From NCBI GenBank assembly GCA_965603205.1, contig CBFDCC010000013.1, positions 11,382-75,381 of the forward strand: a stretch of DNA of 64,000 bases. The letters are read 5' to 3'. Each line of letters opens with the position of its first letter. The stretch's first letter is position 1. The notes beneath the pieces are model-generated. The model ran no database searches, was not told the origin of the DNA, and saw nothing but the letters and a program-made list of their open reading frames with translations. Source of the stretch: Temperatibacter sp965603205 (lineage in GTDB: Bacteria > Pseudomonadota > Alphaproteobacteria > Sphingomonadales > Kordiimonadaceae). The translations under genes were made by a program, and so were the position numbers. Of this stretch, positions 1 to 8,155 are shown in pieces.

Positions 1-1047
1 ATACCCCATACGGAATGTAGATAAATGGACTTGCAAACCAGACGGGCCTACCACTGTCACATTTTGCTCACGCTGTATTTTCTCAAACAAACCCGGACGG
101 CGCAGTATCTCGGCGTAAAGTCCCTCTGTCGGCAAAAATAGGAATGCCACATCTGTAGTGAATGGAGGATTGATATATTTGCTCGATACATCTTTTGCGG
201 CTTTGATCACTGCGCGCTCTAGTGCAGCCGTTGAGCTTTTAATACCCTCTGCGTCTCCAACTTCAGCAGCCTCTAACAAGCGCTCGTAATCTTCTCTTGG
301 GAACTTGGCATCAATGGGTAGATAAACCGTATCCCCCTTGCCCGGCATTTTAATACCAAATTCAACGCGCTCACCACCTGATGTTTTACCGCAATCATAA
401 TTCACTACAAATTGCTCTGGCGTCAAGAAATCCTCAATCAACATATGAAGCTGTGTCTCACCAAAACCACCGCGTGATTTTACATTGGTCAATACGCGTT
501 TCAGATCACCAACACCTGTTGCAAGTTTTTGCATCTCGCCTAAACCTTGATGCACAGCCTCTAATCGCTCTGATACCGTTTTAAAGCTTTCTGTTAAGCG
601 TTTTTCAAGTGTAGTTTGCAGTTGCTCGTCAACTGTCTTACGCATTTCATCAAGCTTCTTACTATTTTCTTCACGCAACTCTTTCATCTTAGCGTCTAGC
701 TTATCGCGGAACTGTTGCTGCTGCTCGCCCTGCTCTGCGCCTAATTTACGCATTGTCTCCATCAGGCTGGCGATACGCTCCTCTTGGCTTTTACCCAGTG
801 CGTCTAGACGATCATTAAATTCTTTACGGCTTCGAGAAAATTCGTCCCCCACAGCGCGACCAGATCGCTCGCCATGTTCCTTTAGTGATGTGAAATGTGT
901 ATCCATCCTACTAAAGTGTTCGCCGTGGCTCTCATCCTCGCCTGATTGCAATGCAGTAAACAGCCCACCTAGGCGCATAAACATCAAACCAACAAGCACA
1001 AGCAACAAAGCCACAAGGCCCGATAAAATCATTTCAAATATAGTCAC
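1..1047 (-). CDS. rmuC: DNA recombination protein RmuC (3' part outside window)
   Basis: RmuC-family protein, a membrane-anchored coiled-coil protein with a restriction-nuclease-like core thought to limit recombination at inverted repeats. The first 349 codons are present and the gene runs off the left edge. Seen: a GTG start at 1047 preceded by AGAGGGA; one N-terminal membrane segment (about residues 5-25); a long charged Q/E/K-rich coiled coil (about 60-175); then the family core with RGGFGE (192-197), DAKFP (246-250) and LPTEGLYAE (305-313). These core motifs make the assignment firm. The start is a choice: an ATG four bases upstream hits a stop at once, so GTG is used. The gene diverges from the flavoprotein at 1203. 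Confidence 0.93.
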   Translation of the reverse strand, partial: MTIFEMILSGLVALLLVLVGLMFMRLGGLFTALQSGEDESHGEHFSRMDTHFTSLKEHGERSGRAVGDEFSRSRKEFNDRLDALGKSQEERIASLMETMRKLGAEQGEQQQQFRDKLDAKMKELREENSKKLDEMRKTVDEQLQTTLEKRLTESFKTVSERLEAVHQGLGEMQKLATGVGDLKRVLTNVKSRGGFGETQLHMLIEDFLTPEQFVVNYDCGKTSGGERVEFGIKMPGKGDTVYLPIDAKFPREDYERLLEAAEVGDAEGIKSSTAALERAVIKAAKDVSSKYINPPFTTDVAFLFLPTEGLYAEILRRPGLFEKIQREQNVTVVGPSGLQVHLSTFRMGY

Positions 1048-1202
1048 AGCATTCCCTCTAATAATAAAGTACGGCACAGATTAACCACAAAAGAACAAAA
1101 TAGAAACATTTATTTTAAACTGGATATGAAATATATATTCTAATATGACATGTCTAAACCCTGTCTTTGTAGATGAGACGGCTTGTGTTAAGGACCTTGT
1201 AT

Positions 1203-2411
1203 ATGAAACTCGTAATTATTGGTGGTGGCCACGCCGCTGCGCAGCTTATCATGAGCGCAAATGTGAAAAAACTAGAGGCTGATATAACGCTTATCAGTGA
1301 TGAGCCAATACTTCCTTATCAACGCCCACCCCTATCCAAAGCCTATCTTATGGGTGATATGACCATAGAGCGCCTACCCATCACACCAGCGCGCACCTAT
1401 GAAAAGGCTGGATGCAATACCATTCTCAATACCCGCGCCAGCTCTATTGACCGCGACGCTAAGACGGTTAAATTATCAAATGGTGACACTATAGAATTTG
1501 ACAAATTAATTCTCGCCACTGGTGGCCGTGTACGCCCCATCCCTGTTCCTGGCGCTGATTTAGACGGCGTTCATTATGTGCGCACTCTTAACGATATTGA
1601 AAAGATTAAAAAGCGTATAGGCGCAGGTAAAAACATGGTCGTTATCGGTGGTGGATATATTGGCCTAGAAGCCGCAGCCGTTGCCCGCAAACTGGGCATG
1701 AATGTCACACTATTAGAAGCCGCCGACCGTATCTTGCAGCGTGTAGTATCACCAGAGGTGTCAGAATTTTATACCCGTATCCACACCGAAGAAGGCGTCA
1801 AGGTCATCACCGAAGCATCAGTGACTGAGATTAAAGGCACGGACGGGGAAGTATCAGCTGTCGCCTGCGCTGATGGCACATCGCACCCCGCAGACCTGAT
1901 TATCGTTGGCATTGGTATTCTGCCTAATCAAGAATTAGCAACTGAGGCTGGCATCACAACCAGCAACGGCATTGAGGTGAATGAATTTTGCCAAGCCAGT
2001 GATGGGGATATTTATGCCGCTGGCGATGTTGCACTGCATCACAACAAGTTATTTGATAAGATATTACGCGTTGAATCGGTACAAAATGCCGCGGATCAAG
2101 CCAAGGTCATTATCGATCATCTGGGTGGGACAGAGACCCCCTATGACGCATTGCCTTGGTTCTGGTCTGATCAATATGACTTAAAGCTACAGATCGCGGG
2201 CCTTAGCATGGATTATGACCGGGTGATCGTGCGGCAGAGCGAGCCGCGTAAGGTTGCTTTCTTTTACATGCAGGGAGATCGGGTTATGGCCTGCGACGCG
2301 GTTAACGATATAAAGTCCTTTATGGCGTCAAAAAAACTAGTCGCAAACAAGACGCCCGTCAGTGACAAGGATCTTGCTAATCTTGATGTGAACTTAAAAG
2401 ACCTCACCTAA
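1203..2411 (+). CDS. FAD-dependent oxidoreductase, ferredoxin/rubredoxin reductase type
   Basis: NAD(P)H-dependent flavoprotein of the class that passes electrons to a small ferredoxin or rubredoxin (putidaredoxin/rhodocoxin reductase family). Seen in 402 residues: an N-terminal FAD-binding GGGHAA (7-12), the LATGGR segment (about 102-107), a second dinucleotide motif VVIGGGYIGLEAA (about 142-154) for NAD(P)H, a GDVA FAD motif near 275, and a C-terminal reductase domain starting near PWFWSDQYD. The reading frame extends ten codons upstream to 1173, but AAGGA at 1190-1194 lies 8 nt before the ATG at 1203, so 1203 is preferred. No ferredoxin or oxygenase gene is adjacent, so the partner is unknown. 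A terminator follows directly. Confidence 0.9.
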   Translation: MKLVIIGGGHAAAQLIMSANVKKLEADITLISDEPILPYQRPPLSKAYLMGDMTIERLPITPARTYEKAGCNTILNTRASSIDRDAKTVKLSNGDTIEFDKLILATGGRVRPIPVPGADLDGVHYVRTLNDIEKIKKRIGAGKNMVVIGGGYIGLEAAAVARKLGMNVTLLEAADRILQRVVSPEVSEFYTRIHTEEGVKVITEASVTEIKGTDGEVSAVACADGTSHPADLIIVGIGILPNQELATEAGITTSNGIEVNEFCQASDGDIYAAGDVALHHNKLFDKILRVESVQNAADQAKVIIDHLGGTETPYDALPWFWSDQYDLKLQIAGLSMDYDRVIVRQSEPRKVAFFYMQGDRVMACDAVNDIKSFMASKKLVANKTPVSDKDLANLDVNLKDLT

Positions 2412-2412
2412 G

Positions 2413-2441
2413 AAAAAAGGGAGCAATGCTCCCTTTTAATT
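2413..2441 (+). terminator. Intrinsic terminator, probably bidirectional
   Basis: GGGAGC at 2419-2424, a three-base loop and GCTCCC at 2428-2433, with an A-run before and TTTT after. It lies between the converging flavoprotein gene and the TPR gene and can serve both. Confidence 0.85.
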
Positions 2442-2448
2442 TAGGTAC

Positions 2449-2928
2449 TTATTGAATTGAGGCCACTTGCAGTGATCTCTCAATTTTTAATCTTGCAAGG
2501 CTTTTTTGAGCAAGAATAGCTTTACTGTTTAATTTCAGCGCACGGTTATAATGGCTCTCAGCAGCTTCTAGTTCACCTAATCCCCGTAGGGCGTGGCCCA
2601 TATTTACATGCCTGCGCCAATCGTGCCGCTTAATATTAACCGCACCAATGCATGAGCTTTTAGCCGCTGCATAATTACCTAATGTTAGCTCAATAGAACA
2701 TAGGTTACTCAATACATCGCCCTTTACTTGTTTAGCGAGATTATGCGTAACTGCCTTGGCTAAATGATCACGCGCTAATTCCAGTTGACCTTCACTCAGG
2801 GCCTTGACCCCACTTACAATTGACTGGTCTATATTATAATAAATGACCTTATGTTGTGCTGAAGCAGCAACTGATACGCCCATCGCAGTTACAATTATAA
2901 TAGATATCGCTGTCAAAATATTTCTCAT
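2449..2928 (-). CDS. Exported TPR-repeat protein
   Basis: A 159-aa protein with a signal peptide (hydrophobic 5-22, likely cleavage after ASA at about 24) and two to three tetratricopeptide-like repeats. The clearest is RHVNMGHALRGLGELEAAES followed by HYNRALKLN (about 105-135). TPR repeats mediate protein contacts; the partner is unknown and the protein is probably periplasmic. The gene is divergent from the LysR regulator at 3066 across 137 bp of operator-like sequence, so it is a natural candidate target of that regulator. This is inference from position only. Confidence 0.8.
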   Translation of the reverse strand: MRNILTAISIIIVTAMGVSVAASAQHKVIYYNIDQSIVSGVKALSEGQLELARDHLAKAVTHNLAKQVKGDVLSNLCSIELTLGNYAAAKSSCIGAVNIKRHDWRRHVNMGHALRGLGELEAAESHYNRALKLNSKAILAQKSLARLKIERSLQVASIQ

Positions 2929-2990
2929 TGTCTTTTCCTTTATGTATTTCCGCCCGATTGAGCGAATTTCAAATCCTGAAAAGAATATAC

Positions 2991-3050
2991 CTATTCAATT
3001 TTAGTATATGAATAGAAAATATAGTATGGTATCCATTCATATATGAATAG
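2991..3050. promoter_or_regulatory. Dyad-rich operator between TPR gene and LysR gene
   Basis: CTATTCA (2991-2997), 11 bases, then TGAATAG (3009-3015) form a perfect dyad with the spacing typical of LysR-type T-N11-A boxes. A second perfect palindrome ATTCATATATGAAT lies at 3035-3048, and ATATGAATAG occurs as a direct repeat at 3006-3015 and 3041-3050. The region sits between two divergent genes, one of which encodes a LysR regulator, as expected for autoregulation plus control of the neighbour. Confidence 0.65.
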
Positions 3051-3065
3051 AGAAGGAGGCGATCA

Positions 3066-3995
3066 ATGGAATGGAGCGATATCAAATATTTTTTAGCTAT
3101 GGTCGAAGCTGGATCACTTTCCAGTGCGGCCAAATCTATGCGAGTCAGCCAGCCCACACTTAGCAGACGCTTAACTGCATTAGAGGAATCTCTTGGTGCG
3201 TCGGTATTTTCTCGAAAGTCTAGTGGGCTGGAATTAACGGCTGAGGGTGAAAGCTTGTTATCCCATGCACAACTAATGTCCGATCAAGCGGTTGCCATTG
3301 AGCGCATCGCCTCTGGCCAAGATCAGAGGCTGTCAGGTTCTGTTTGTATTACCGTGGTTGAATCCATCGGCGCAGAATGGCTAACGTGCGAGCTATTTAA
3401 ATGTAGGGAGTTATATCCTAATATTGACATTGAAATGCGTATTGAAGACACATCAGCTGATCTCATGCGTCATGAGGCAGATATCGCTATCCGCATGTAT
3501 AGGCCTACACAGCCCGATCTAATTGCCAAAAAAGTGGCGCATATGCATTACGGTACTTACACCTCACAAAGCTATATTGATCGCAAGGGGACTCTGACTA
3601 AGATTCAAGACATTCGTGAACATGATATGGTATTACCAACTGAGGCCACGCTCCAGTTTTTGAGACCTGTCTTAAAAAAATCAAATGTGGAACTGGGCAA
3701 ACCTGCCTTTTCATCAAACAGCTCCACTGCGATCATCGCGGCGCTGAGACAAGGGTATGGCATTGGATTTAGCTCTAGCTTAACAGCTATGCGCTATCCT
3801 GACTTGATACCAATATTCCCTGAGCATAGATTACATAATGATATATGGCTGGTAACGCACGCTGATTTACGACGAAGTGCACGTATTCGTGCAGTATATG
3901 ACTTCATTAGCGATTTATTTAAAGGTCATAAACACGCCCTAGCAAAAGATGAAAATGGTGACATATGTGATGAGCCAGACTCATTAAACCCTTAA
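3066..3995 (+). CDS. LysR-family transcriptional regulator
   Basis: A 309-aa LysR-type regulator. The N-terminal winged helix-turn-helix is clear (residues 1-60, with AAKSMRVSQPTLSRRLTALE), followed by a LysR substrate-binding domain (about 90-290). GAGAAGGAGG lies just before the ATG. The effector cannot be told from sequence. Dyads between 2991 and 3050 are probable binding sites and the divergent TPR gene is the nearest likely target. A terminator follows at 4001-4030. Confidence 0.92.
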   Translation: MEWSDIKYFLAMVEAGSLSSAAKSMRVSQPTLSRRLTALEESLGASVFSRKSSGLELTAEGESLLSHAQLMSDQAVAIERIASGQDQRLSGSVCITVVESIGAEWLTCELFKCRELYPNIDIEMRIEDTSADLMRHEADIAIRMYRPTQPDLIAKKVAHMHYGTYTSQSYIDRKGTLTKIQDIREHDMVLPTEATLQFLRPVLKKSNVELGKPAFSSNSSTAIIAALRQGYGIGFSSSLTAMRYPDLIPIFPEHRLHNDIWLVTHADLRRSARIRAVYDFISDLFKGHKHALAKDENGDICDEPDSLNP

Positions 3996-3996
3996 C

Positions 3997-4034
3997 AAAA
4001 AAAAGCCCCCGACCTAAGTCAGGGGCTTTTAATA
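3997..4034 (+). terminator. Intrinsic terminator, bidirectional
   Basis: AAAAGCCCC (4001-4009) and GAC (4011-4013) pair with GTC (4018-4020) and GGGGCTTTT (4022-4030) around a CTAA loop, flanked by an A-run and a T-run. It lies between the converging LysR and chemotaxis genes. Confidence 0.9.
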
Positions 4035-4050
4035 TTCTATTGGACTTAAC

Positions 4051-5637
4051 TTAGTCCTTATTAGCTTCTTCAACTACAGTTCTTAGGTCAGTTGACAATG
4101 TCTCTAGCTCTTGAGCGGCTGACAACACATCTTGGATGCCTGATGCCATGCTGCTAGTTGCTTGCTGCACTTCGATAATATGCGTTGACACTTGCTGTGT
4201 ACCCGTCGCAGCTTCTTGAGCGTTACGAGCAATTTCATTTGTTGCTTCATTTTGTTGCTCTGATGAAGCAGCAATCGCACCAGCAATATCATTAACCTCG
4301 CCGATGACAGTACCAATCTCATCAATAGCCGTTACAACATTCTTAGTCTCAGATTGAATAGCAGCAATCTGAACTGTGATGTCTTCTGTTGCTTTAGCTG
4401 TTTGATTAGCAAGAGATTTAACCTCGCTAGCCACAACGGCAAAACCACGACCAGCATCACCAGCGCGCGCCGCCTCGATTGTTGCGTTCAGTGCTAGCAA
4501 GTTAGTTTGATCAGCAATATCATTAATCAGCTTAACAACTTCACCAATACGTAGTGATGCCTCAGCAAGTTCTTTAACCTGTTTTTCAGCTTCTTGCGTA
4601 CGAGCTGACGCCTTGCCTGAAATATCTGCGGCACGGTTAATTTGATTACTAATCTCTGTCACTGACATACCAAGCTCTTCTGTAGCAGCTGCCACAGTCT
4701 GAACGTTAACGGTAGCTTCTTCAGCTGCCGCAGCAACAGACGTCGCTGTAGCAATATTTTGATCAGCCGCAGCTGACATAACCGAAGACTGGCTCTTTAG
4801 TGTCGAGCTTTGGCCCAAGATACTTTCAACAGTATCAGTTACTGCTGTTTGAATACGCATCTGATCGGTAATAATTTCCCATGTTGCAAGAGCACCAAAA
4901 TATGTACCATCAGCACCAACAATTGCAGAAATATTCAACTGAAGCGTCTCTGGTCCAACATTAATCTTTGCCCTCCAAGGAAGATTGGCAGGGTCACGCA
5001 GAATACGGCGTTGATTTTCAGGGTTTTTATGGAATATGTCAATGCATGTTCCAACCATATCATCAACCTGAACAGGTAGAAATTGCTGTAATCCAAGCAG
5101 TGTGGCTTTACTGGCTTCATTCATGAATGTAATCTCGAGTGTCTCAGGATCACACATCATAACGTTGATTGGCATCTTATCTACCATCTCAAACAGACGC
5201 TCAGAATCAACAGCAAAATTCTCGCGCGCTGTAACAATTGACCATGTCAGTGATGCCATGGCGTAATTACCATTAGCATCATGCAATGCATTAATATTTA
5301 AGTCTAATTTCTCATCCCCAAGTGCAATAACAGCGCTATGGGGTAGATTACGCTCATTCGCGAGGATATTACGCTGTATTATTGGCGTTTTATGAAAAAT
5401 ATCAATGCAAGAACCAACTATTTGCTCAGCCTTAATTGGTAACAAATGTTCTAACGTGCGCAATGTCTCAATACTGGCTTTATTAGCATATGTTACAACG
5501 GCAGTGTCTTTATCACATAACATTGCAGGTATAGACATACTATCCATAAAAGATTTATACTTATGTAGGCCATCAGCTTTAGATGTGTCTACGCCCGCAG
5601 ATGTCACTGCTTTTGATTTTCTTAATAAATTTAACAC
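4051..5637 (-). CDS. Soluble methyl-accepting chemotaxis protein with two PAS-like domains
   Basis: A 528-aa chemoreceptor without any membrane segment, so the sensing is cytoplasmic. Residues about 27-137 and 146-258 are two homologous PAS-like domains that share a CIDIFHK motif, the sign of an internal duplication. The C-terminal signalling domain (about 265-528) has the conserved hairpin tip around DQTNLLALNATIEAARAG, the region that contacts CheA/CheW. No other chemotaxis genes are in the window. Start is GTG at 5637 after AAGGGAGCG. The start region, including the ribosome binding site, lies in a perfect 38-bp tandem duplication that also places a 14-codon leader ORF overlapping this start. 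Ligand unknown; PAS domains of this type often bind heme, flavin or small metabolites. Confidence 0.93.
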   Translation of the reverse strand: MLNLLRKSKAVTSAGVDTSKADGLHKYKSFMDSMSIPAMLCDKDTAVVTYANKASIETLRTLEHLLPIKAEQIVGSCIDIFHKTPIIQRNILANERNLPHSAVIALGDEKLDLNINALHDANGNYAMASLTWSIVTARENFAVDSERLFEMVDKMPINVMMCDPETLEITFMNEASKATLLGLQQFLPVQVDDMVGTCIDIFHKNPENQRRILRDPANLPWRAKINVGPETLQLNISAIVGADGTYFGALATWEIITDQMRIQTAVTDTVESILGQSSTLKSQSSVMSAAADQNIATATSVAAAAEEATVNVQTVAAATEELGMSVTEISNQINRAADISGKASARTQEAEKQVKELAEASLRIGEVVKLINDIADQTNLLALNATIEAARAGDAGRGFAVVASEVKSLANQTAKATEDITVQIAAIQSETKNVVTAIDEIGTVIGEVNDIAGAIAASSEQQNEATNEIARNAQEAATGTQQVSTHIIEVQQATSSMASGIQDVLSAAQELETLSTDLRTVVEEANKD

Positions 5638-5688
5638 TTAATACGCTCCCTTGATTTTCTTAATAAATTTAACACTTAATACGCTCCC
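5613..5688. repeat. Perfect 38-bp tandem duplication across the chemoreceptor start
   Basis: Positions 5613-5650 and 5651-5688 are identical. Each copy holds the ribosome binding site (GGGAGCG on the minus strand), the GTG start and the first eight codons. Since 38 is not a multiple of three, the upstream copy cannot extend the protein in frame. Confidence 0.97.
5631..5675 (-). CDS. Candidate 14-aa leader peptide upstream of chemoreceptor
   Basis: The upstream copy of the 38-bp duplication contains its own GGGAGCG and GTG (5675). Reading from it gives MLNLLRKSRERIKC and a TAA at 5633-5631, which lies within codons 2-3 of the chemoreceptor. The first eight residues equal those of the real protein; the rest is out of frame. 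Whether it is translated is inference. If so, the overlap would couple or attenuate receptor synthesis. Confidence 0.4.
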   Translation of the reverse strand: MLNLLRKSRERIKC

Positions 5689-5906
5689 TAAAAAATTATT
5701 AACTAACTCCCCAGTCAGAACCCCACTTATATGCATGATATTAGCAATATATGTATTAACTCTACTAGTTACGCAATACTTTATTGCGCAAACAAAGAAT
5801 ATATTAGTACAATTGTTCTATTTCATCAATTTTTACAACTCATACATGCCTTGTATGTAAATTCTCTATCTGCGCATAGATTTTGTAGGCGTTCCCTATA
5901 TTTAAT

Positions 5907-6749
5907 TTAAGCCACATGCCTTATTCTAACGAGGTCTTCACCAGTAACGAATGGTTTCATTCCAATTAATCCACGCACCAATAATGCCTGCTGATCGAGC
6001 GGAGATAAATCAGTATTTTTCAGTGATGCAAAGCAATCCAATGCAATGATTAACGGGATTTGACGTACAAGTGCTGGATTTAACACCTCTAACCAATTAG
6101 TGAACATATTTTGAATATCATCAAATGGATACCCTGACATCCAACCAAGCTTAATGCCTAAAATACCATTAGTGCGAAGCTTAAGATTTTTTTGACCTCC
6201 TTGAAGAGAAAATGCAAAACGCGCTAGATCATGACGCAAGTCACCAAAAGGCTGCCGTCTTTTCGATCCCATTAATACCAGTTCATGCTCATCATAATCA
6301 TACTGCATATTTTCAAGAGATAAATTACCTGCAATTCTCGTATAAGGAACAGGCTCTAGAAGACGTTCTTTATGCAGTATTTTATCAAAAGCAGCAACGA
6401 CCTGAGATATGCCAGGCACTTCTTCACCATTAAGGTTCACTGTATCCTCAATAAAGGGGACCATATGCGGCCTATCAAGTGCAGAAGACAAACCAATCAA
6501 TGGCTTGAATCTATATTCCTCTTGGAGTGCCGCAGTAATTTCAAGCGGTCCCATGTCAGGAGAAACCTCAGCGGTGATATTCATCAATTTCCCAGCCATG
6601 CTAGCAAGTACATCCGCCCAGAACTGTGCTTTCTCTTCACCTCTAGCAAAAATTTTATGTAACGATTGCGTGCCAGTTTGTTGATGAGCACCTATGTGCA
6701 TAGCATCGTCTATGCGTAACTTACTTTGATGGTTAAATGGCTGATCCAT
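5907..6749 (-). CDS. Uncharacterised protein, possibly a degenerate phosphotransferase/kinase-like fold
   Basis: I do not recognise a named family. The 280-aa protein has no signal peptide or membrane segment. Residues about 140-185 (GNLSLENMQYD, then ELVLMGSKRR, then FGDLRHDLARFAFSLQGG) run parallel to the catalytic loop of aminoglycoside-phosphotransferase-like kinases, which read roughly HGDLSFSNILYD, then IDPRG, then GDPRYDLAKL. Here the catalytic HGD is AGN and the metal-binding D is replaced, so an active kinase is unlikely. This reading is inference from motif order. The ribosome binding site lies in a hairpin (6751-6780). The gene is preceded by AT-rich DNA without a neighbour on its strand closer than 6918. 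Confidence 0.6.
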   Translation of the reverse strand: MDQPFNHQSKLRIDDAMHIGAHQQTGTQSLHKIFARGEEKAQFWADVLASMAGKLMNITAEVSPDMGPLEITAALQEEYRFKPLIGLSSALDRPHMVPFIEDTVNLNGEEVPGISQVVAAFDKILHKERLLEPVPYTRIAGNLSLENMQYDYDEHELVLMGSKRRQPFGDLRHDLARFAFSLQGGQKNLKLRTNGILGIKLGWMSGYPFDDIQNMFTNWLEVLNPALVRQIPLIIALDCFASLKNTDLSPLDQQALLVRGLIGMKPFVTGEDLVRIRHVA

Positions 6750-6750
6750 A

Positions 6751-6780
6751 ACTTAATCTCCTTTATTTAAAAGATTAAGT
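6751..6780 (-). promoter_or_regulatory. Hairpin occluding the ribosome binding site of the gene at 5907-6749
   Basis: On the minus strand ACTTAATC (6780-6773) and GATTAAGT (6758-6751) form a perfect 8-bp stem around a 14-base loop. AAAGGAGA, the only Shine-Dalgarno sequence, spans the loop and the 3' arm, and the ATG starts one base after the stem. The stem is AU-rich, so it could melt readily. Translational control is inference. Confidence 0.55.
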
Positions 6781-6917
6781 AGCAATTTATATGCCAAGAG
6801 GTGATTTGATTAGGTAAATAATTTATTCAATAGAATCATATAGTTAATTATTTTAACATATACTATTTATGACATAAATTACCATTACCCTAATTCTGGC
6901 CCCTAATGCAGTAGGCA

Positions 6918-8090
6918 CTAGGCAAAAAGTGAGAGCTGCGCAGCCTTTGGCTTTTTCTTATCAAGTTGATGATTTGATCTTTGTTGTTGATCATCAAACA
7001 CCGACTGATCTAATTTAGACTTAATCATATTCAAGCCCAATCTTCTTGTATGGACAGCAAAACGGCGTGATATCATTTCCGCCTCGTAACCACTGCCCTT
7101 CATCCGCTTGCCAAAACGGGGATCGTTGACCTTCCCCCCTCGCATATCAGATAGGCGATTTAGCACATGCTTTTTACGGTCAGGAAAATATTCTTCTAAC
7201 CATTCTTCAAATAGCTGCTTTACTTCTTGTGGTAAGCGTAAGAGCAGATAACCAGCATCCTTTGCCCCTGCGTGACGCACAGCCTCTAGCACTTGTTCCA
7301 TTTCCTGATCATTCAGCGCCGGGATAAGCGGCGCGAACATAGCGCCAGTAGGAATGCCAGCATCGCTCATCAGTTTAATAGCGTCTAATCTACGTTGTGG
7401 AGACGAGGCTCTAGGCTCCATCACACGAGCAAGCTTAGGGTCCAGTGTAGTCACCGACAGGGCCACCTTAACCAAGTTGCGTTCTGCCATGGATGTAAGG
7501 ATATCCATATCACGCACGATAAGTCGCGATTTAGTCAGTATAGTCACTGGATGATTAAACTCGCTTAATACTTCTAATATAGAGCGGGTGATCTTATGCT
7601 CTTTCTCAATCGGCTGATAAGGGTCTGTATTTGTACCCATGGCGATAGGTGCTATTTTATAATTAGGCTTTGATAACTCCTTACGCAATAATGCAGCCGC
7701 ATTCGGTTTAACAAATAACTTACGCTCAAAATCTAACCCCGCAGACAGACCCATATAATTATGGCTAGGGCGTGCAAAACAATAAATACAGCCATGTTCA
7801 CACCCACGGTATGGGTTTATCGAACGATCAAAGGGGATATCTGGTGATGTATTACGCGTTATAATGCTTTTGGGTGCTTCAACCGTAACATGGGTTTTAA
7901 AATCCACAGATGGAGGTTCTGGGCGTTCCCAGTCATCAAAAAAAGATTCACGGCGATAGTTTTCAAACCGTCCTGAACGGTTGGTTACAGCCCCACGTCC
8001 ACGGCGCTCGTCTGTGGCCACATAGTCAGATTTTTCTATTTGGCCAGCGATATAGCCTTCTGGGGCTATCATATGTTCTTGATGTCTCAT
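6918..8090 (-). CDS. PA0069-type radical SAM protein (spore photoproduct lyase-like)
   Basis: Radical SAM protein of about 390 aa, of the widespread PA0069 family related to SplB. The [4Fe-4S] motif CEHGCIYC lies in NPYRGCEHGCIYCFARP. Further family marks are DFERKLFVKPNA, MGTNTDPYQPIEK, the substrate-pocket segment ILTKSRLIVRD, and the C-terminal RLGLNM region. The reaction is unknown. The frame opens at a TTG (8114), but ATG at 8090 or 8072 are likelier starts; none has a strong ribosome binding site. It follows the EAL gene on the same strand with about 65 bp between, so they may be cotranscribed. Confidence 0.9.
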   Translation of the reverse strand: MRHQEHMIAPEGYIAGQIEKSDYVATDERRGRGAVTNRSGRFENYRRESFFDDWERPEPPSVDFKTHVTVEAPKSIITRNTSPDIPFDRSINPYRGCEHGCIYCFARPSHNYMGLSAGLDFERKLFVKPNAAALLRKELSKPNYKIAPIAMGTNTDPYQPIEKEHKITRSILEVLSEFNHPVTILTKSRLIVRDMDILTSMAERNLVKVALSVTTLDPKLARVMEPRASSPQRRLDAIKLMSDAGIPTGAMFAPLIPALNDQEMEQVLEAVRHAGAKDAGYLLLRLPQEVKQLFEEWLEEYFPDRKKHVLNRLSDMRGGKVNDPRFGKRMKGSGYEAEMISRRFAVHTRRLGLNMIKSKLDQSVFDDQQQRSNHQLDKKKPKAAQLSLFA

Positions 8091-8155
8091 ACCTATTGTA
8101 TAGCATAAGAACAAAGCAAGAACAAGTATATTTATACTCTAGTGATTTCAATTAG

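Noticed and set aside
5651..5860. Open frame on the plus strand encoding a hydrophobic 69-aa peptide between the chemoreceptor and its upstream neighbour
   Set aside because: It starts with TTG inside the 38-bp duplication, has no ribosome binding site, and covers the likely promoter region of the chemoreceptor. AT-rich DNA gives such hydrophobic frames by chance.
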